Shown here: in pieces, positions 33,676 to 46,720 of the stretch | Numbering within the stretch: position 1 is the first letter of the stretch | Layout of the letters: each line of letters begins with the position of its first letter | NCBI RefSeq assembly: GCF_024868665.1 | Contig: NC_079908.1 | Span: forward strand, 934,753 to 998,752 | Reading direction: 5' to 3' | DNA: 64,000 bases | Origin: Triplophysa rosa | Lineage: Eukaryota; Chordata; Actinopteri; Cypriniformes; Nemacheilidae | Made by a program: the position numbers and the translations under genes | Notes under the pieces: generated by a model | Told to the model about the DNA's origin: nothing | The model's input: the letters and a program-made list of their open reading frames with translations, nothing else | Databases searched by the model: none

Positions 33676-34704
33676 ACCACAACACATTCATAATCTTTAA
33701 TCACAGCCACTCGCATCTTTACAATGCAAAAAGTGTTGTCTCTATTGTCAGAATATTACATTCAGGCTGTACGTGACTTTATCACGGTCATAAATGGCCA
33801 GTCGTGTCTTTTACGCCAATCTAAAGAGATCTGACTGCTTGTTTCTGTCATGTCTCACATGATGTCTACAGTAAATGAAATAGAGGATAACAGTGATTCT
33901 ATTATCATACACCAGTTCTGTTGAATGTGCACATAAAACAAAGCCTTGCTCAGTCAAACGGCTCCCGTCTTCAGTTTTAAATTGGCTGAGCATTAATTAA
34001 ACACATATGTTCATTAAACACAACTGCTGTGAGTCTGACAGCACAGACACAAAAATAGACATTTATTTCCCGTTCTGTCTGTTTTACGACCTCTGCTCGG
34101 TGAACTGAAGCTCTGTTGTATTCAGTGTTGGGTTTTGATGCAGATGGTGCCAACAGATGCACACTGACGAAAGTGACGGTCTTGACATGACAACACAAAT
34201 AAAGCAAAAGTGAGCTAAAGATCTGCTTTTTCTGTTGATGCACACATCCATAAGAGGCCAATCGATGATATGCGAGACTACATTTTTACAGCACTTTACT
34301 GTCAACAGGATTTAAGAAAACATGCTTATTACAGCCAGGTAATGGAGAGTTTTTCATTTCATAATGCAGTCATATAAATATGTTTTTTTATAAAGTTTCA
34401 TGACAAAACAGGAGTAGTAGTGATGTTATACCTTTACTGTACTGCATAGATGCATAAACGTTTAAATCCTTCAGTCAATCTACAGCTGTTATAACAGCAT
34501 GTCAACACTGAACTGTTGAGGCTGTCAATTAAATATGGGAGGAATCTGTCACATTTACATATGAATCTAGTCTATTAATACACACAAACAGTAAAGTTAT
34601 TAGTGGCGTTTAACTTAACCATATGACTAGTTCAAGATATGTGTGCTGTTGCTGTTTTTAAAGAAATCAGAGAAATGAATTTCACCGTCTGTCATAGCAG
34701 GAGG
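33676..34704. other. Anonymous sequence
   Basis: No gene or repeat boundary recognised. Confidence 0.5.
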
Positions 34705-34994
34705 ATCCTGAGCAGGGGCGTAGTTTGCGGAGGGATGGGGGAGGTAACCCCCCAATATTTTAATCGGGCCATAACAATCTCCCCAATATTTAGCATGATC
34801 ACAGGAAAAAAAGTAGAATTAATTTGTTTTGCATTTTCCCCAATCGGATGCGAATGTGTCATAATAAGTTAGACAAAAGTACTAAAGCCCGCTCCGCTTC
34901 ACAAATGAGTACCGCCCAGTTTCACAGATTCAGACGGTTGTTACGTGCTCTGGGAGAGCACAGGTAGCTAGCTGTAGCTCTCAAAACTCTAAAA

Positions 34995-35081
34995 ATGAAG
35001 AGAAGCGCTGCCCAGCATACTCTTTTGCAGTGCTGGTCAAGGAGGGACAGTAAAAGAAATAACATTTGCCCTGAGAATGAG
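34995..35081 (+). pseudogene. First exon of a hAT transposase, orphaned
   Basis: ATG 34995 opens 'MKRSAAQHTLLQCWSRRDSK' and stays open to a GT donor at 35082. A pyrimidine tract with AG lies at 35140-35155 just before the gypsy sequence. The start resembles hAT transposases of the 'MKR..TLL.CW' kind. The rest of the gene, including the RNase H-like fold, is missing. Confidence 0.55.
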
Positions 35082-35189
35082 GTACAAAACACAGTGTTAT
35101 CTAGAAAATAAATAAATAAAATAATCACTAACCCTCCCTCTCTTTCTCTCAACAGGTATTGTTTTGGCTTTTGTGGAAACTACATGTAT

Positions 35190-37332
35190 GACATTCCTCT
35201 CACCATGACGATGCCACGGCACGTAAATGGAATATTCCTGCCATGCCCCTCCCTCAGCCCATCTCTGTCTGGACGCCAGTGGGTCACCTCTTCACCACCA
35301 ACTCTCACATCACCCCTCACATAACACTTTTTCTTTCTGGTAACCTCAGTGAGTGTATTGAGCTGTACATCCTCGATTCCCCCAACACTCCCATAATATT
35401 AGGGCATACGGATGGACCAAGGGGTTGTCACAGCACAATCCTCACATAGATTGGGTTAATAATTTTGTGTTGGCCTGGAGCTCATCTTGTCATGCGTCTT
35501 GCCTGGGTGCGGCTCCTTCTCCTGTTTCTGTGTCTTCTGTTTTGCAGGTCGAGGCTGCCGATGTCACCAGGGTTCCGGCGGAGTACTACGACATTCGCAC
35601 CGTGTTCAGCAAGTCACAAGCCACCTCCGTATTGCCCTTACGACTGCGCCATAGATTTCCTTTTCTGAATTTTTACCAGCGTTTTATCCGGGGTTTCGGC
35701 CATATTGCCGCACCGCTCACAGCGTTAACCTCCACCAAGGTGCCCTTCAAGTGGAATGCCCTGGCGTAGGTAGCCTTTGACAACCTCAAGTCCCGTTTTG
35801 TCTCTGCCCCTGTGCCAGTTCATTGTCGAGGTGGATGCGTCGGATGTTGGGATAGGCACGGTTTTAACTCAGCGTTCGTGCCACGATGAGAAAGTGCATC
35901 CGTGCGCCTTTTACTCTCATCCCCTCAGCCCTGCAGAACGTAACTACGACATCGGCAACAGAGAGTTGTTAGCGGTCCGGCTTGCTTTGGGGGAGTGGCG
36001 CCACTGGTTGGAGGGGTCAACTCAGCCTTTCTTGGTCTGGATGGATCATAAGAACCTCGAATATGTCCGTTCAGCAAAGAGGCTGAGCTTGCGTCAGGAC
36101 CACCAACCAAGTCAAGCAGGCCAACCACCAAGTCGAGCAGGCCAACACAAACTGTCTGACATCGTCGGCCAGGGTGGGCCACTCTTTTTTGGTCACTTTA
36201 ACTTCAACCTCTCGTTCCGGCCTGGGTCTAAACACCAAGCCCGACACGCTCTCTCGCATGTTCGAACCTCCAGGGGGGGGGGGGGTGGTGGGGCGCTTAC
36301 GGCCGAAACCAACGTCCCCAAGGAGTTGGTGATCAGGGTGCTCTCGTGGGGTATCGAGTGGGGGTACCGGAAGAGTGGGCAGGTTGTACGTGCCGGGTGC
36401 GCTGCGCCCTGATTTCCTTCGGTGGGGTCATTCGTCCAAGTTTGTCGGCCAGTTCGGGGAACACTGGCAACCATTCGTCAGCGCTTCTGGTGGCCCACCC
36501 TGGCCGCCGATGTCAGACAGTTTGTGTTGGCCTGCTCGACTTGCGCTCAATGAAAGCTCTCCCATCGCCCTCCGGCTGGTCTGCTCCGCCCACTTCCCAT
36601 CCCCTCCCCGCTGTCTGACATCCAGTATCCCTAGCTACAGGTGCCAACAGCTTTCATGGATTGAATACGCCAATAACTCCCTCCCCGTATCCGCGTCAGG
36701 TATGTCCCCGTTTGAGTGCTCTCTGGGTTACCCTCCACCCTTCTTCCTCTCGCAGGAGCTTGACCGTGCCGTCCCCTCTGCTCTGGCGTTTGTCCAGTGT
36801 TGCCATCGCACCTAGGCAAGAGCCAGAGGGGTTCTGGTCCACTCAGAAGACCAAAGCAGCAGCTGACCGCCACCGATCCTCTGCCCCAACCTATGTATGT
36901 GGTCAGCAGGTATGGCTCTCCACCGAGGACCTGCCTCTCTGGGTGCCCTCTCACAAGCTGGCACCCAGATTCAGTGGTCCATACCGCATCACCAATGAGG
37001 TTAATCCGGTGGCTGTCCGGCTCAATCTCCCCCCCACTCTTGGTTGAGTTCACCCTATTTTTCATGTTTCCAGAGTTAAGCCTTTTTTCACCTCCCCTCT
37101 CAACCCAGCCAGCGATCACACCACCCCCCCTCCCCCGCGTCTTGTGGATGGTTTCCCTGCTTACACAGTCAGGAAGTTACTAGACGTTTGTCGCCGTGGC
37201 AGGGGCTTTCAATACCTAGTGGACTGGGAGGGCTACGGCACAGAGGAGAGGTGTTGGGTGCCATCTCGTGACATTCTGGACTGGTCATTGGTTGTGGACT
37301 TCCATCGGAGAAGAGGTGAGCCCCCTACCTAG
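35190..37332 (+). pseudogene. Pol remnant of gypsy copy D
   Basis: The protease tail '[17 protein letters not shown]' is followed by the RT entry, which jumps near 35655 to '[19 protein letters not shown]'; palm motifs A-C including YLDD are lost. RNase H is largely kept ('[18 protein letters not shown]', '[13 protein letters not shown]'). At 36095-36182 a foreign insert interrupts it. The integrase finger is damaged and the D,D-E core is deleted near 36610. The C-terminal chromodomain '[18 protein letters not shown]' (about 37208-37262) is intact. Many frameshifts. Confidence 0.88.
36129..36182 (-). repeat. Inverted copy of 36490-36543 inside gypsy copy D
   Basis: Reverse complement of 36490-36543 with 53 of 54 bases matching. 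It is preceded by a partial tandem copy ('caagtcaagcaggccaac'). The duplicated piece is the integrase zinc-finger region of the same element. Confidence 0.93.
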
Positions 37333-37350
37333 GGTGCCCGGTGGCGCTCC

Positions 37351-37364
37351 TGTGGGGGGGGGGG
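37351..37364 (+). other. Polypurine tract of gypsy copy D
   Basis: 'tgtggggggggggg' immediately before the LTR start; expected plus-strand primer site of a gypsy element. Confidence 0.7.
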
Positions 37365-37368
37365 TGCT

Positions 37369-38098
37369 GTCGTGTCCTTGACCTGTTTCCCTGGGCTTTG
37401 TCATCTTATGTTTGTGTGTGTGCGCTGATTTGTCGAGCACATGGCGCTTTGTTTTAACAGCGCACCATGTGCTTGGTGTCCGTGTGGCTTTTCCCCTCCA
37501 CTCTTGTTACCCCATTCATTGTCTCCTTTCCACCTTGCACCTGTTTCTCGTTTTCCCTATCACCTTTGCACCTGTAGTTATTCTCCCATCATTAGTTTCC
37601 CTATTTATTCCCAGTTCCCCTCTCGTCTTGTGTCAGACCGTTGTGATTAATTCATAGTGCTGACTGCCTTGTCTTGTTTCTAGTAATAGTATTAAGCTTA
37701 CCTCTTGTCCTGTCACGTCAACACTCCAGTGCCTTAGCCTCTGTCTGTTGTTGCCCTCTGTGTCTGCTCTTCGTAGTCTCCCGTTGACGTCCCGGACCCC
37801 CTGGCTGTCAGACACCATGGCACAACTCTCCCTCAGCAGATTACAGCTCTCCTCGTGAGTCATCTCTTCTCCGGCGTGCTTGCTGCCTCTACCGCCGCCT
37901 AGTTATCCCCTGCTGCCGTTGACCTGAGCCTGCCTGCCACCGCCTCGTCTCCCCGCCTCCTGCTGACTCTTTCCTGGACCCGACGCTGCTGCCGGTTGTG
38001 CCAGTCCTTGCTCCCATTGAACTGCCTTGCTACCTTGTGGTTTTAATAAAGTCTATTTTCACTCCCCGCAGTTGAATTCTGCCTGTTCTGTCATGACA
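37369..38098 (+). repeat. 3' LTR of gypsy copy D (730 bp)
   Basis: Starts TGTCGTGTCC and ends TGTCATGACA; AATAAA at 38045-38050. Related to the LTR part of copy C on the minus strand near 26880-27354. Confidence 0.82.
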
Positions 38099-38460
38099 GA
38101 AAACGGTATAGAATAGCATTTATTTTTTATGAATTTCACAACATTTGAAATGTAGCTACACATAAAGACATAATGATTTAATGTCTTAAAATATTTTAAG
38201 GCATCTACTGGAAAGTGTTATCATAAGTCAAGGTAATGTTAAAGTTATCAGTAGACACAGCTGTTTTTTTTTTTTCTGTCTTATGTGTGATAAAAAGATT
38301 ATTATCCAGTGACACAGCATATACTGTAACAAAGCTGATATTATTACTAAACTATTCATGATTTTTATTCATGGTAATAAAAGAAATCCGGAAGCATACC
38401 AATACACACTTCAACCCCCCCCCCCCATGTTTAAACTAAATCTACGCCCTTGATCCTGAG

Positions 38461-39679
38461 CCATAAATGAAGAGTAAAATATCAAAGATGTATGTGTGTG
38501 GCCTCTTTTCAATAAAAAACAGCAGTTTAGTACAAATCTACTTTTAATTTGTTACTTGTGCTTTTTATTGAAGTGAAATAAAGAGCTTTGGTAAAGTCGT
38601 CTTTCATTTCGAATGGACTCAATGATCTTTATATTTCATAAATCAGCGCTGGTTTAACTGGAATGTGTGCAGCACCATGTAAAGAGAAACACACAGCAGC
38701 AGTAAAGTCACTTTGTGGGCCATTATGTGGATTGTCTTTATTAACTAAATGGAGGCGAATAATTTACAGTCAGTTAATGAATTGGCATAGTGCAGATTCA
38801 ATGAGACATGAGATAAAAAGGAGCTGAAAGCAAACGTCCAGAAGTTAGTGTCTAAACAAGTGTGTGTTTTGTTATAGACTCTACAGAATGCTGAACAACA
38901 CACTTTCCTCTGTACTGAGACGACAGGAAACAGACGGGCCATCCGCCCATCTCGATTCTGAATGAGTACTTATCTAGGCAGGTCAGCAATCTCTTTGGTA
39001 GATTGACTAAAAAGCATTTCACATTTTCCTTTAAGTTTAAGCAGTACATTTTCATTTTTTAACCCCCCCTTTAGTTTTTAAGTTTAAATCTAGTAAAAAA
39101 ATCAAGAACTTTGCCGGGGTAATAGCAGTGCCTGAAGTTGTATTGTCGACTAGCTGTTTTAAAGAACAAAACGGACATAAGATGGAAGAGAGTAGACCAG
39201 GGTACGGCAACCTAAGGCACGCATGCACACATGCCTCTAGTGGCACACTGAAAGGAAATCAATGGCACGCCAAGCACATGCATTTAGATGTTACATTCAT
39301 TCCAAAATTAATATTATTGGTTTAGTTTACAAAAATGTTTAAGTCCAGTTCGAGTTCCTATGACAAATGACATATTATATCTCTTTGTTTTAGAAATATT
39401 TGCTTTGGTTTCTTGGATTGTTCAGGAACACGTTACAATCCAGTTCAATTCATTATCAACAGAACGAATGAATCAGCATTTATGAATCACGCAGTATCCT
39501 GAATCTTGTTGTATACTGCACTTTTCACATTTTAAGTTTTAAATGAACATTTCAAGCTTAATTTAACATTCATGAAAAATATGTTTTCAAAGAACATTAA
39601 TTAACATTGACCAACTTATAAATGAACATTAACCTAAATTAATAAATGCTCTGCAAAGGGAAACATATCATTTTAGGCA
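38461..39679. other. Anonymous sequence with a hAT-like end
   Basis: 'cagggtacggcaacctaagg' near 39198 resembles a Charlie-type hAT terminus (consensus as I recall it: CAGGGGTCGGCAACC). No partner end was found. No coding region. Confidence 0.4.
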
Positions 39680-40623
39680 TTAAAGTGATACTTCACCCAA
39701 AAATGAAAATTCTGTTATCATTTACTCACATTCGAGTTGTTCCAAATGTGTATAAATTTCTTTGTTCTGATGAACACAGAGAAAGATTGTCGTGAATCAC
39801 GTACAGAGAACCCAATTGCAGGCAGCAGCGGTGAAGGGGTTAACAAAGCGGATTTATTGAACATAAAAGACCCACAATGGGGTTTAAACAAGAAAACAGG
39901 ATAACACGATAAGCAGACAGGACGTAGACTAACTGACACTAGACATAAACTAAACTAAACTAAACTAGACTTGACTTGGATAATCCACAGTGAAATACGA
40001 ATTGTAATCCAGGGGGAACAGGAAAACATGCACAGAAACAGAGATGTACAAGCACAATGAACGAGCAAAGGACAATAGACACGAGGGCATTATAAAGGGG
40101 AGCAAATCAAGAGGGGACAGGTGCGGGTCATGAACTAATTAACAATCAATAATGAAGAGACAAGAGGGCGGGAAAAGAGACGAGATCGGAGAGAGAATAT
40201 GGAACGCCCAAAGGGTCAAAATGCCTCTCTCCACATTAAACAAGAGACCCTGTCATGACTCTGTCACAAGATCAAGAAAGACATGACACGAGGCAGAATC
40301 ATGACAAAGATATTTCGAATAATGCTTATAACCAGACAGATCTCAACACCCATTGACCCCCATAGTAGGAAAAAATACTTGAAAACAAAAGAAGACATTT
40401 TGAAGAATGTAGGACAGCAAACAGTTCTGGGGCACTTTTGACTGCCATTGTTTTTTCCCTACTATGGTAGTCAATGGGTGTTGAGATCTGTTTGGTTATA
40501 AGCATTCTTCCAAATATCTTTCTCTGTGTTCATCAGAACAAAGACATTTATACACATTTGGAACAACTCGAAGGTGAGTAAATGATGACAGAATGTTCAT
40601 TTTTGGGTGAAGTATCTCTTTAA
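39680..40623. mobile_element. Palindromic MITE copy 3, split by a solo LTR
   Basis: Flanked by TTAA at 39680-39683 and 40620-40623. Ends 'agtgatacttcacccaaaaa' and 'tttttgggtgaagtatctct' are inverted. The solo LTR 39788-40306 interrupts it. Removing the LTR and one duplication rejoins 'gaacacagagaaagat' to 'atttcgaataatgc'. Confidence 0.9.
39788..40306 (-). mobile_element. Solo LTR, TGTCATG family, minus orientation (519 bp)
   Basis: Flanked by aagat at 39783-39787 and 40307-40311. On the minus strand it starts TGTCATGATTCTGCC, with the second stem strand at 40251-40265, and ends in 'gtgattcacgaca'. Same family landmarks as 5748-6342. Confidence 0.9.
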
Positions 40624-43600
40624 GGTGACGTTATGTGATTTGTTGATGTCATTTTCTACAGAGCCTTTGCTAAGCTTTACTGTAAATCATTGTTTTTGAT
40701 GTAAGGCTCAACCCTACATGTGGTCTGTGGAAAACTCACGTTGTCAGATGTACTAAATCACCCTTGACTCCTGTGTCGACATCACATTTAGTCGCCGGTC
40801 TGAGTCATGGTGTCCCTGAGCTTATGAACTCATGAAGTTCCCTGGAGTCCTCTGAGAGGGTAACACTTTATTTATTCATGCATGTTACTCTAGCATCAAA
40901 GAACTGAAGGTTATGCCACACGACAGCTCCTTCAGTACACAGGTGACCCTGTCTGTGTGTTTGGTGCTGAGCGAGAGGTCATCAGTCAGTCGAAGGGCTC
41001 CAGATACACCATGTGCCATATGGGGCTGAAAATGAGCTAAAAACGACACCCTCTCAACTCTCAACATTATGGACTTACGTTATTAATCTGTTGAAGACAA
41101 GACTGTCCACCTGGCTTCCAACTTGCAACAATGCAAACAATTCCGAAAGGATATACATTATAATTTGGAAGAAAACCCCACCGCAACTTTCGTTCTGTGA
41201 TGACTGATTAAAGAGCACTGTTGCTTACATATCATTTTGACCATTTTAGAATGAAACATAGCTGAAAAACCCCATTGACTGAAAGAGACACAATATATCA
41301 TGGACTAAAATATCATCGAGAGAGTTTCACAATGCAACTACTGTATCTAGCACCTCACTTATCTACATGTAGCTCTTCATATGTCCTTTTTGTTCTCAAA
41401 CATTTGATGTCCTTATATTACCTGAAAACTTTGTGAATCATTATCATATTCAATTCAAGATTTGAAATATTTGAACAGTTAACTCGCTTGCTCTGTTGAG
41501 CTAATTGAACGTAATGATTCCCTCTTTAACAGAACGTGGATATGAAATGTCTTGTAATCTTGACTCGTATTCATAAGAATCATCACCTTTTCACGTCTTT
41601 CATGTGCTCTTGCCATTTCTCAGTGGAATCGTGGGGAATTTCATGTTCCAGGCCTTCGCACCACTGCAATAAATACGTAAAGCTGGATTCTTGGTAGATC
41701 TGAGAAATTACAACTGGAAAGATAAAGACGTCATTTAATTTGGTTGCAAGGTTCAAACAACAAAGCTGAATAAATAATGTCCACGTTCTGTACATCTCCC
41801 GTAGAATGAAACAGAACTCATTCCCTTAAAAGCTATAAAACACTAATGTGGGCCCTTAGCAGTGAAGTGAGCCCGGTCACAGAACAGAGGAGAATATGGA
41901 GTGAGTAATTTAATGTAATGGACAGAAAGAAATTGTTCCTCATTTAACTTTATTGCTGAACCTTGGAAGAACCGAAAGACACTTCATTAGCTTTGGCCTT
42001 TAATAGGTCCATCTGTCTAAATCAGACTGAGACCTTAATGGTGCCTTACAATTATTGATATTTTATAAAGAGTGTTTAAAATCCCCTAGCTGATTTCAGC
42101 CCAGAAGCCTCTGTCATTTCAGCATTTGGACAATATCTCTCTTCTGCTTTTATGATGTATGTAGCTTCACTTATTCATGTGACTTTCAAAAGAGAATTCA
42201 GAGATGTGTGACAAATTTGGGAATTATTATTTATACCTGTGAGCCACCAAACAGGAACAATGAATTTAAAGCAGTGGGTTGTCGGGTGCTTTTTTTTAAT
42301 TAGACTGCTGGCACTGAGCGGCAACAGAGATTGTGATGTTTTGTTTCGCCTCGTATTCTCCTGTTCACTACATCTTAGTAGCATTCCATAAGAAAGAAAA
42401 CTCACAAAAATGATCTTTTTATTATTTCTCCTAGACATTCGAGAGATAAAATAGAACTAATGGAAACTTGCATAGGTCTCCTGTGTCTCAGGTGTTTTTT
42501 TCTTTGAGTCCCCTGGTCAGTGCTTTTCCGCTCATGCCAGTATAGCATAACATCATTCACATAATTATATTTTAAGAAATGTCATTAAAATCTGATAAAC
42601 ATGATATCTGTAGTGTTGTTTATTGAGTTAATTTAGGGTACAAAAGCGACATGTTTCAGCTTGGTCCATGCAAGCAGATGTACATTCATCAGGGTTATAG
42701 CTGGGAATGTTCAGGGACTTGACTGTATGTTCTTCAGTATGGCCCTGTAAGCCCCTGCTGGTAGATGTACTGCACCGTCTGGACTCAAATGTGTTCATCT
42801 TTCCCCATCGATGGCCATTAACTGATGTGCAAGTGTATATCAGCATCACCCCCGGGCGACTGTAACGAGCTGGTTGGAGAATTACTGGATTTATAAAGAC
42901 GCCCATCACAGCAGGTGAGAAATATCTCCACAACACTGTTTTTTTCTCTCAGAGATATGGAGTAAAGCTCCAAACACTGAAGCGGCCAGAACTCTATAAC
43001 TCACACATGAACCCAACTCATCGCTCAGCACAGCTCCTGCAGCTCAGACCGACATAACACACACACCACTACCACCACTACTGGAATTCACTTTAAAAAC
43101 ACATTCATTTGTGTCTGTGCCTTCTTATTCATTTTTCTATAATCATGGTCATGGTGTGGTTATGGCACCATGTTTATGGCTAGGTGTGTGCTTGTATGTG
43201 GTGTGAGGTGATTGAGTGATGAGCAACACGTGCTGATGAGAATCGTGGTGACGGTGCACGTCGGGATTGGGTGATGGCCAATCTGTGACACTGGTGTACA
43301 TACATTTCTTTAAATTCACTAAGGTAAAACGTATGATTTGTCATTTGAGTGCTCTGGTTGGATTTCACTGACAATGTCAGGTTGATTTCTATCAGGGCTA
43401 TCACTGGATCTGCACCGGCATACTCTCTCTTTCTCTCAACAGGTAGTGGTCTAGGCTAAATGACTAAAAAAATGACTAAATGTAAATGTGATTTGACTTT
43501 GCGTGGTTTTGCAGGAGCATTGCCAAAGCACAACCCATGAAAAGAAAACTCCACAAGTAAGCTTTAATTTAACGTTTTCTAACAGAAATGCCCCAAAAAA

Positions 43601-46100
43601 TACAAGCGTTTATTTTCCAGCTTTAACAAATTTTGGAAAATATAAAAAGTTTTATGCATCCCTGTCATATAATGGTCATGGCTCCTGGGAGCAGAACGAA
43701 TGCACCAATGCACAACAGCAGCTGTTCTTAAAGATGCAGTGAACAGGTTTTTAAACAGAAGGCACTGGAGGGAGTCTACGTAGTGAAGAACGGCTGTATC
43801 TTAAGTGTACACTAACCCCCGCATTCTGAATGCCGAGGCATAGCTCAGGGTCTGTAGGAGGAATATTTTATCATTTCATACAGACTGTAAGAGTTCATTA
43901 CGCTGTCACTGGTCTCTTCTGTTAAATGTGTCCTCATCTTCCACAGCACTGCCTTCTGCTTTGACTGATGGAACGTGGCAAACAAATAACACTAGATGAG
44001 ACCTGAATACAAAAGAAGAGCTCTATTAAATGGAACACATTTTTTTCGTGTGTCTCTTAACGGCAGACCATATTCTCTACATCCTAACAAGCCCATTTCC
44101 ACAGCCTCCATATATAACGTAAATCCAGGCAAGCCCAGACATTCTGCAGATCTGTATATTTACTACCCTCAGACAATCAATGCTCAGAGAGCTGTATTGA
44201 CTCCCTTCAGTGCCCTTAATAGTGAGCGTGTTCAATCAATGACCCTAAACACTGATGGGAACCTGGTGTGCTGAAACTCATCTCTGTCAACAGAAAACGC
44301 TCTCACCCCTAATGCTGTGCTCTGTGATTTTACACCAGACATCAAACTGGTCACACAGCTGAGGATTTTCTTGAAATTGTAGACTCGTCAGGTCCATTAC
44401 AACTTTGGAGCTCTGGGTCTAGTTTTTCTCATGACCTGGCATGATGTCGAGCGCTGTACTATAAGAGAAAATCTGGACAGTTTAGTGACATGATGACGTC
44501 TTGTACATATGTTTTAAGCTTTCCTGTGGCTCAGTGGTTAAAGCATGGCGCTAGCAATGCCAAAGTCATGGGTTCCATTCCAGGGGAAGTCAGAAACAAA
44601 TGTATAGTACAATGCAATGCAAGTCGCTTTGGATAAAAGCATCTGCCAAATTTGAAATGTAAATGTAATGTTTTGATCAGGACAAGTCCAAAAACGGAAA
44701 CATTGTCTCGTTGGAGTAAAGTTATATTTCACTGTTATATAGATGTTTTTGAGACCCTAACTACTAAACAAGAATATAAAAAAGTTACTGGCAGATACAA
44801 AACATAATGACTAGTCATGTACTATATGCCAATGCCAACAAAACCAAACAATATCTACAAGTATGTATGTGGGGAAAGAGCGAAATGATCAGATTACATG
44901 TAGTAAATCTTCCACATATTATTTACCACTGTCACAAACCATTGATTTTCTGTAATGAGTTTGACTGAGATTTGAGCAATCTTTTATCTTATTTCTTTGA
45001 AAGACTCTGAATACAACACATGAGTGATATGGACTCTTTTGTCATAATTGAACAGTATGTTGGTTTTGGAGTGTTGCAGTGAATAAAGTCCGTAATAAAT
45101 TTCTCTAACAGATTTTTCTCACCAGCAGCCGGGAGATGTCAAATCTCTGTTTAGAAAGAATATTGAAGCAAATCTCTTAAATGGTGTGCTTAAGCTAATT
45201 AAGTCTTTTTCTAACTCAGCTGCTTAAAAACAATGATGCTGTGAAGGATCGTGGAGTGATGGGAGTTGTTGTTTTTACCTCCACTGCTGATGGAGATCAA
45301 CCTGACTGGGACTTACAAGCCATGTTAATGGATGACAAAGTTTTTTTTATAAAACTGTCAGTTCTATCATGACAACTCTGGGACAGTTTAGCACAGTAGT
45401 GTACATGACATATAAATGCATTTGGTCTTGGCGGAATAGATCTGCCACGCTGCTGCGGTGGAGCAAGTACAGAGACTTGCTACTGCCAATACATCCACAA
45501 CATGCTGCTGTGAGCATGTAACGAATGCTGCTGCTGGACATATAACATGTATGTATAACCCCCGTATAGCATACATGATCATATTGTAACAGATCTATAC
45601 CTGTGGAGCTGGGGAAGGAGAAGGGTTTCTGAAGCGCGCTGTACTGCTACGACAATCGCTAGCCAAGATTTAAACGTTGAGCAGCAAGGTCATTGGCTGC
45701 TGATACAGAAAGAACTAATCAACTGTGCCGTGGTAAAAGTTATTATGTCAGATTGGGTTAGACTATAGGACTGCGCCATCTAGAGTTTCATGCCAGAACT
45801 TTCCTTTATAGGACACATTTTCATCTGCAAGACATCTCATGACATGATCATGATCATTTTTTAAAATATAAATAATACTAGGGGAAAAATTAAAGAGAAT
45901 ATATGGTATTAAGATACATGGTGTTATTGGACGTTTTTCTCTATGCAATGTACACTGATGTCAGTGGATTGTCAGAAACTGTTAATTATTCAATCGAAGT
46001 ATGTTTAATTTAGGTACAGTATATTATTATTTTAAATATTGTTATCAGGACTGGGAACCTAAAATTACTTATTTGTTGAACGCAAGTTGTTTATATTCAT
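40624..46100. other. Long anonymous stretch with one SINE
   Basis: Apart from the SINE at 44523-44670, I see no gene, LTR, LINE domain or paired terminal repeats. Open frames are short and lack domain patterns. A palindrome-poor, AT-moderate background suggests old intergenic or intronic DNA. Confidence 0.5.
44523..44670 (+). mobile_element. tRNA-derived SINE, second copy
   Basis: 'cctgtggctcagtggttaaa' head, degenerate B-box 'gggttccattcc', tail 'cgctttggataaaagcatct' and 'gccaaatttgaaatgtaaatg'. Closely similar to 27800-27938. Confidence 0.87.
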
Positions 46101-46720
46101 GGATTAAATTAAATCAGCAGTCTCCCAGTCAGTAAGCCAGTGGTAACGCAGGCAAGGAACCAAAACTCTACTATAGATGCATATGTATATGAGTGGAGAA
46201 AAACCCCCTTTTTTTCCCACTCATATACATGAAGAGGCCAGACACAACCGGGAGAGCCAGTTCTCCTCTGGCATATTAAAATAGCACTGCTGCAACTACA
46301 TAGAGAATAATTAATGTAAACTGTGAGATTCATTGGAAATAGATCGCCGGGCTGGTTAGTGAAAGAGGAAAGAACTAGTGAGGAAAGAAAAAAAGAGATG
46401 GGTCTGTCCAATATTATTCTGGTTCTGGATGACTGTAGGTTGTGGCTAGTGTTGCCATCAGGTGGACTTCCCATCATCACAAGCGTTTGGCTGAACTGGG
46501 AAGAGCATCCGGCCAGAACCGGAGCTTGGACTGATGACCTCTGGTGTCCTCGGGAATCCGAGGGACATGAAAAGCAAAAACTGATATTAGCGTTGAGGCC
46601 GCTCACAGAAAGTGCAAGAAAGTGACACATTATGATGGATGTGTGTGTGTGTTCGGTTCTGACAAGCTAACTATATTGTGGCATAGACTGCTTACGGTGA
46701 GTTAATAGTGTAATAAGTGA
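46101..46720 (-). repeat. Probable 3' untranslated part of the L2 fragment
   Basis: Lies directly downstream, on the minus strand, of the L2 stop near 46722. 'agtgttgccatcaggtggac' and 'tggtgtcctcgggaatccg' look like LINE 3' UTR text, but the limits are not clear. Confidence 0.3.

Larger units (their letters stand above)
35190..38098 (+). mobile_element. Gypsy chromovirus copy D, 5' truncated, with 3' LTR
   Basis: Starts within the protease C-terminus and ends in an LTR. Same lineage as copies A and C. The RT core and integrase core are deleted and there is an internal inverted duplication. It lies entirely inside the hAT element 34713-38452. Confidence 0.9.
34713..38452 (+). mobile_element. 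hAT-type DNA transposon hosting a gypsy remnant
   Basis: Left end CAGGGGCGTAG, right end CTACGCCCTTG (complement CAAGGGCGTAG), so an 11-bp inverted repeat with one mismatch. Perfect 8-bp target duplication atcctgag at 34705-34712 and 38453-38460, diagnostic of hAT. Between about 35190 and 38098 the interior is a gypsy copy, so only the first transposase exon (34995-35081) and the 3' arm remain of the hAT itself. Confidence 0.92.

Noticed and set aside
43515..43557. Possible small exon flanked by 'tttgcag' and 'gtaagc'
   Set aside because: It is isolated, has no second exon, no domain and no neighbouring coding evidence. Donor and acceptor matches of this quality occur by chance.
43996..44274. 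92-codon open frame starting MRPEYKRRALLNG
   Set aside because: No recognised domain, no promoter or splice context, surrounded by anonymous DNA. It could be chance.
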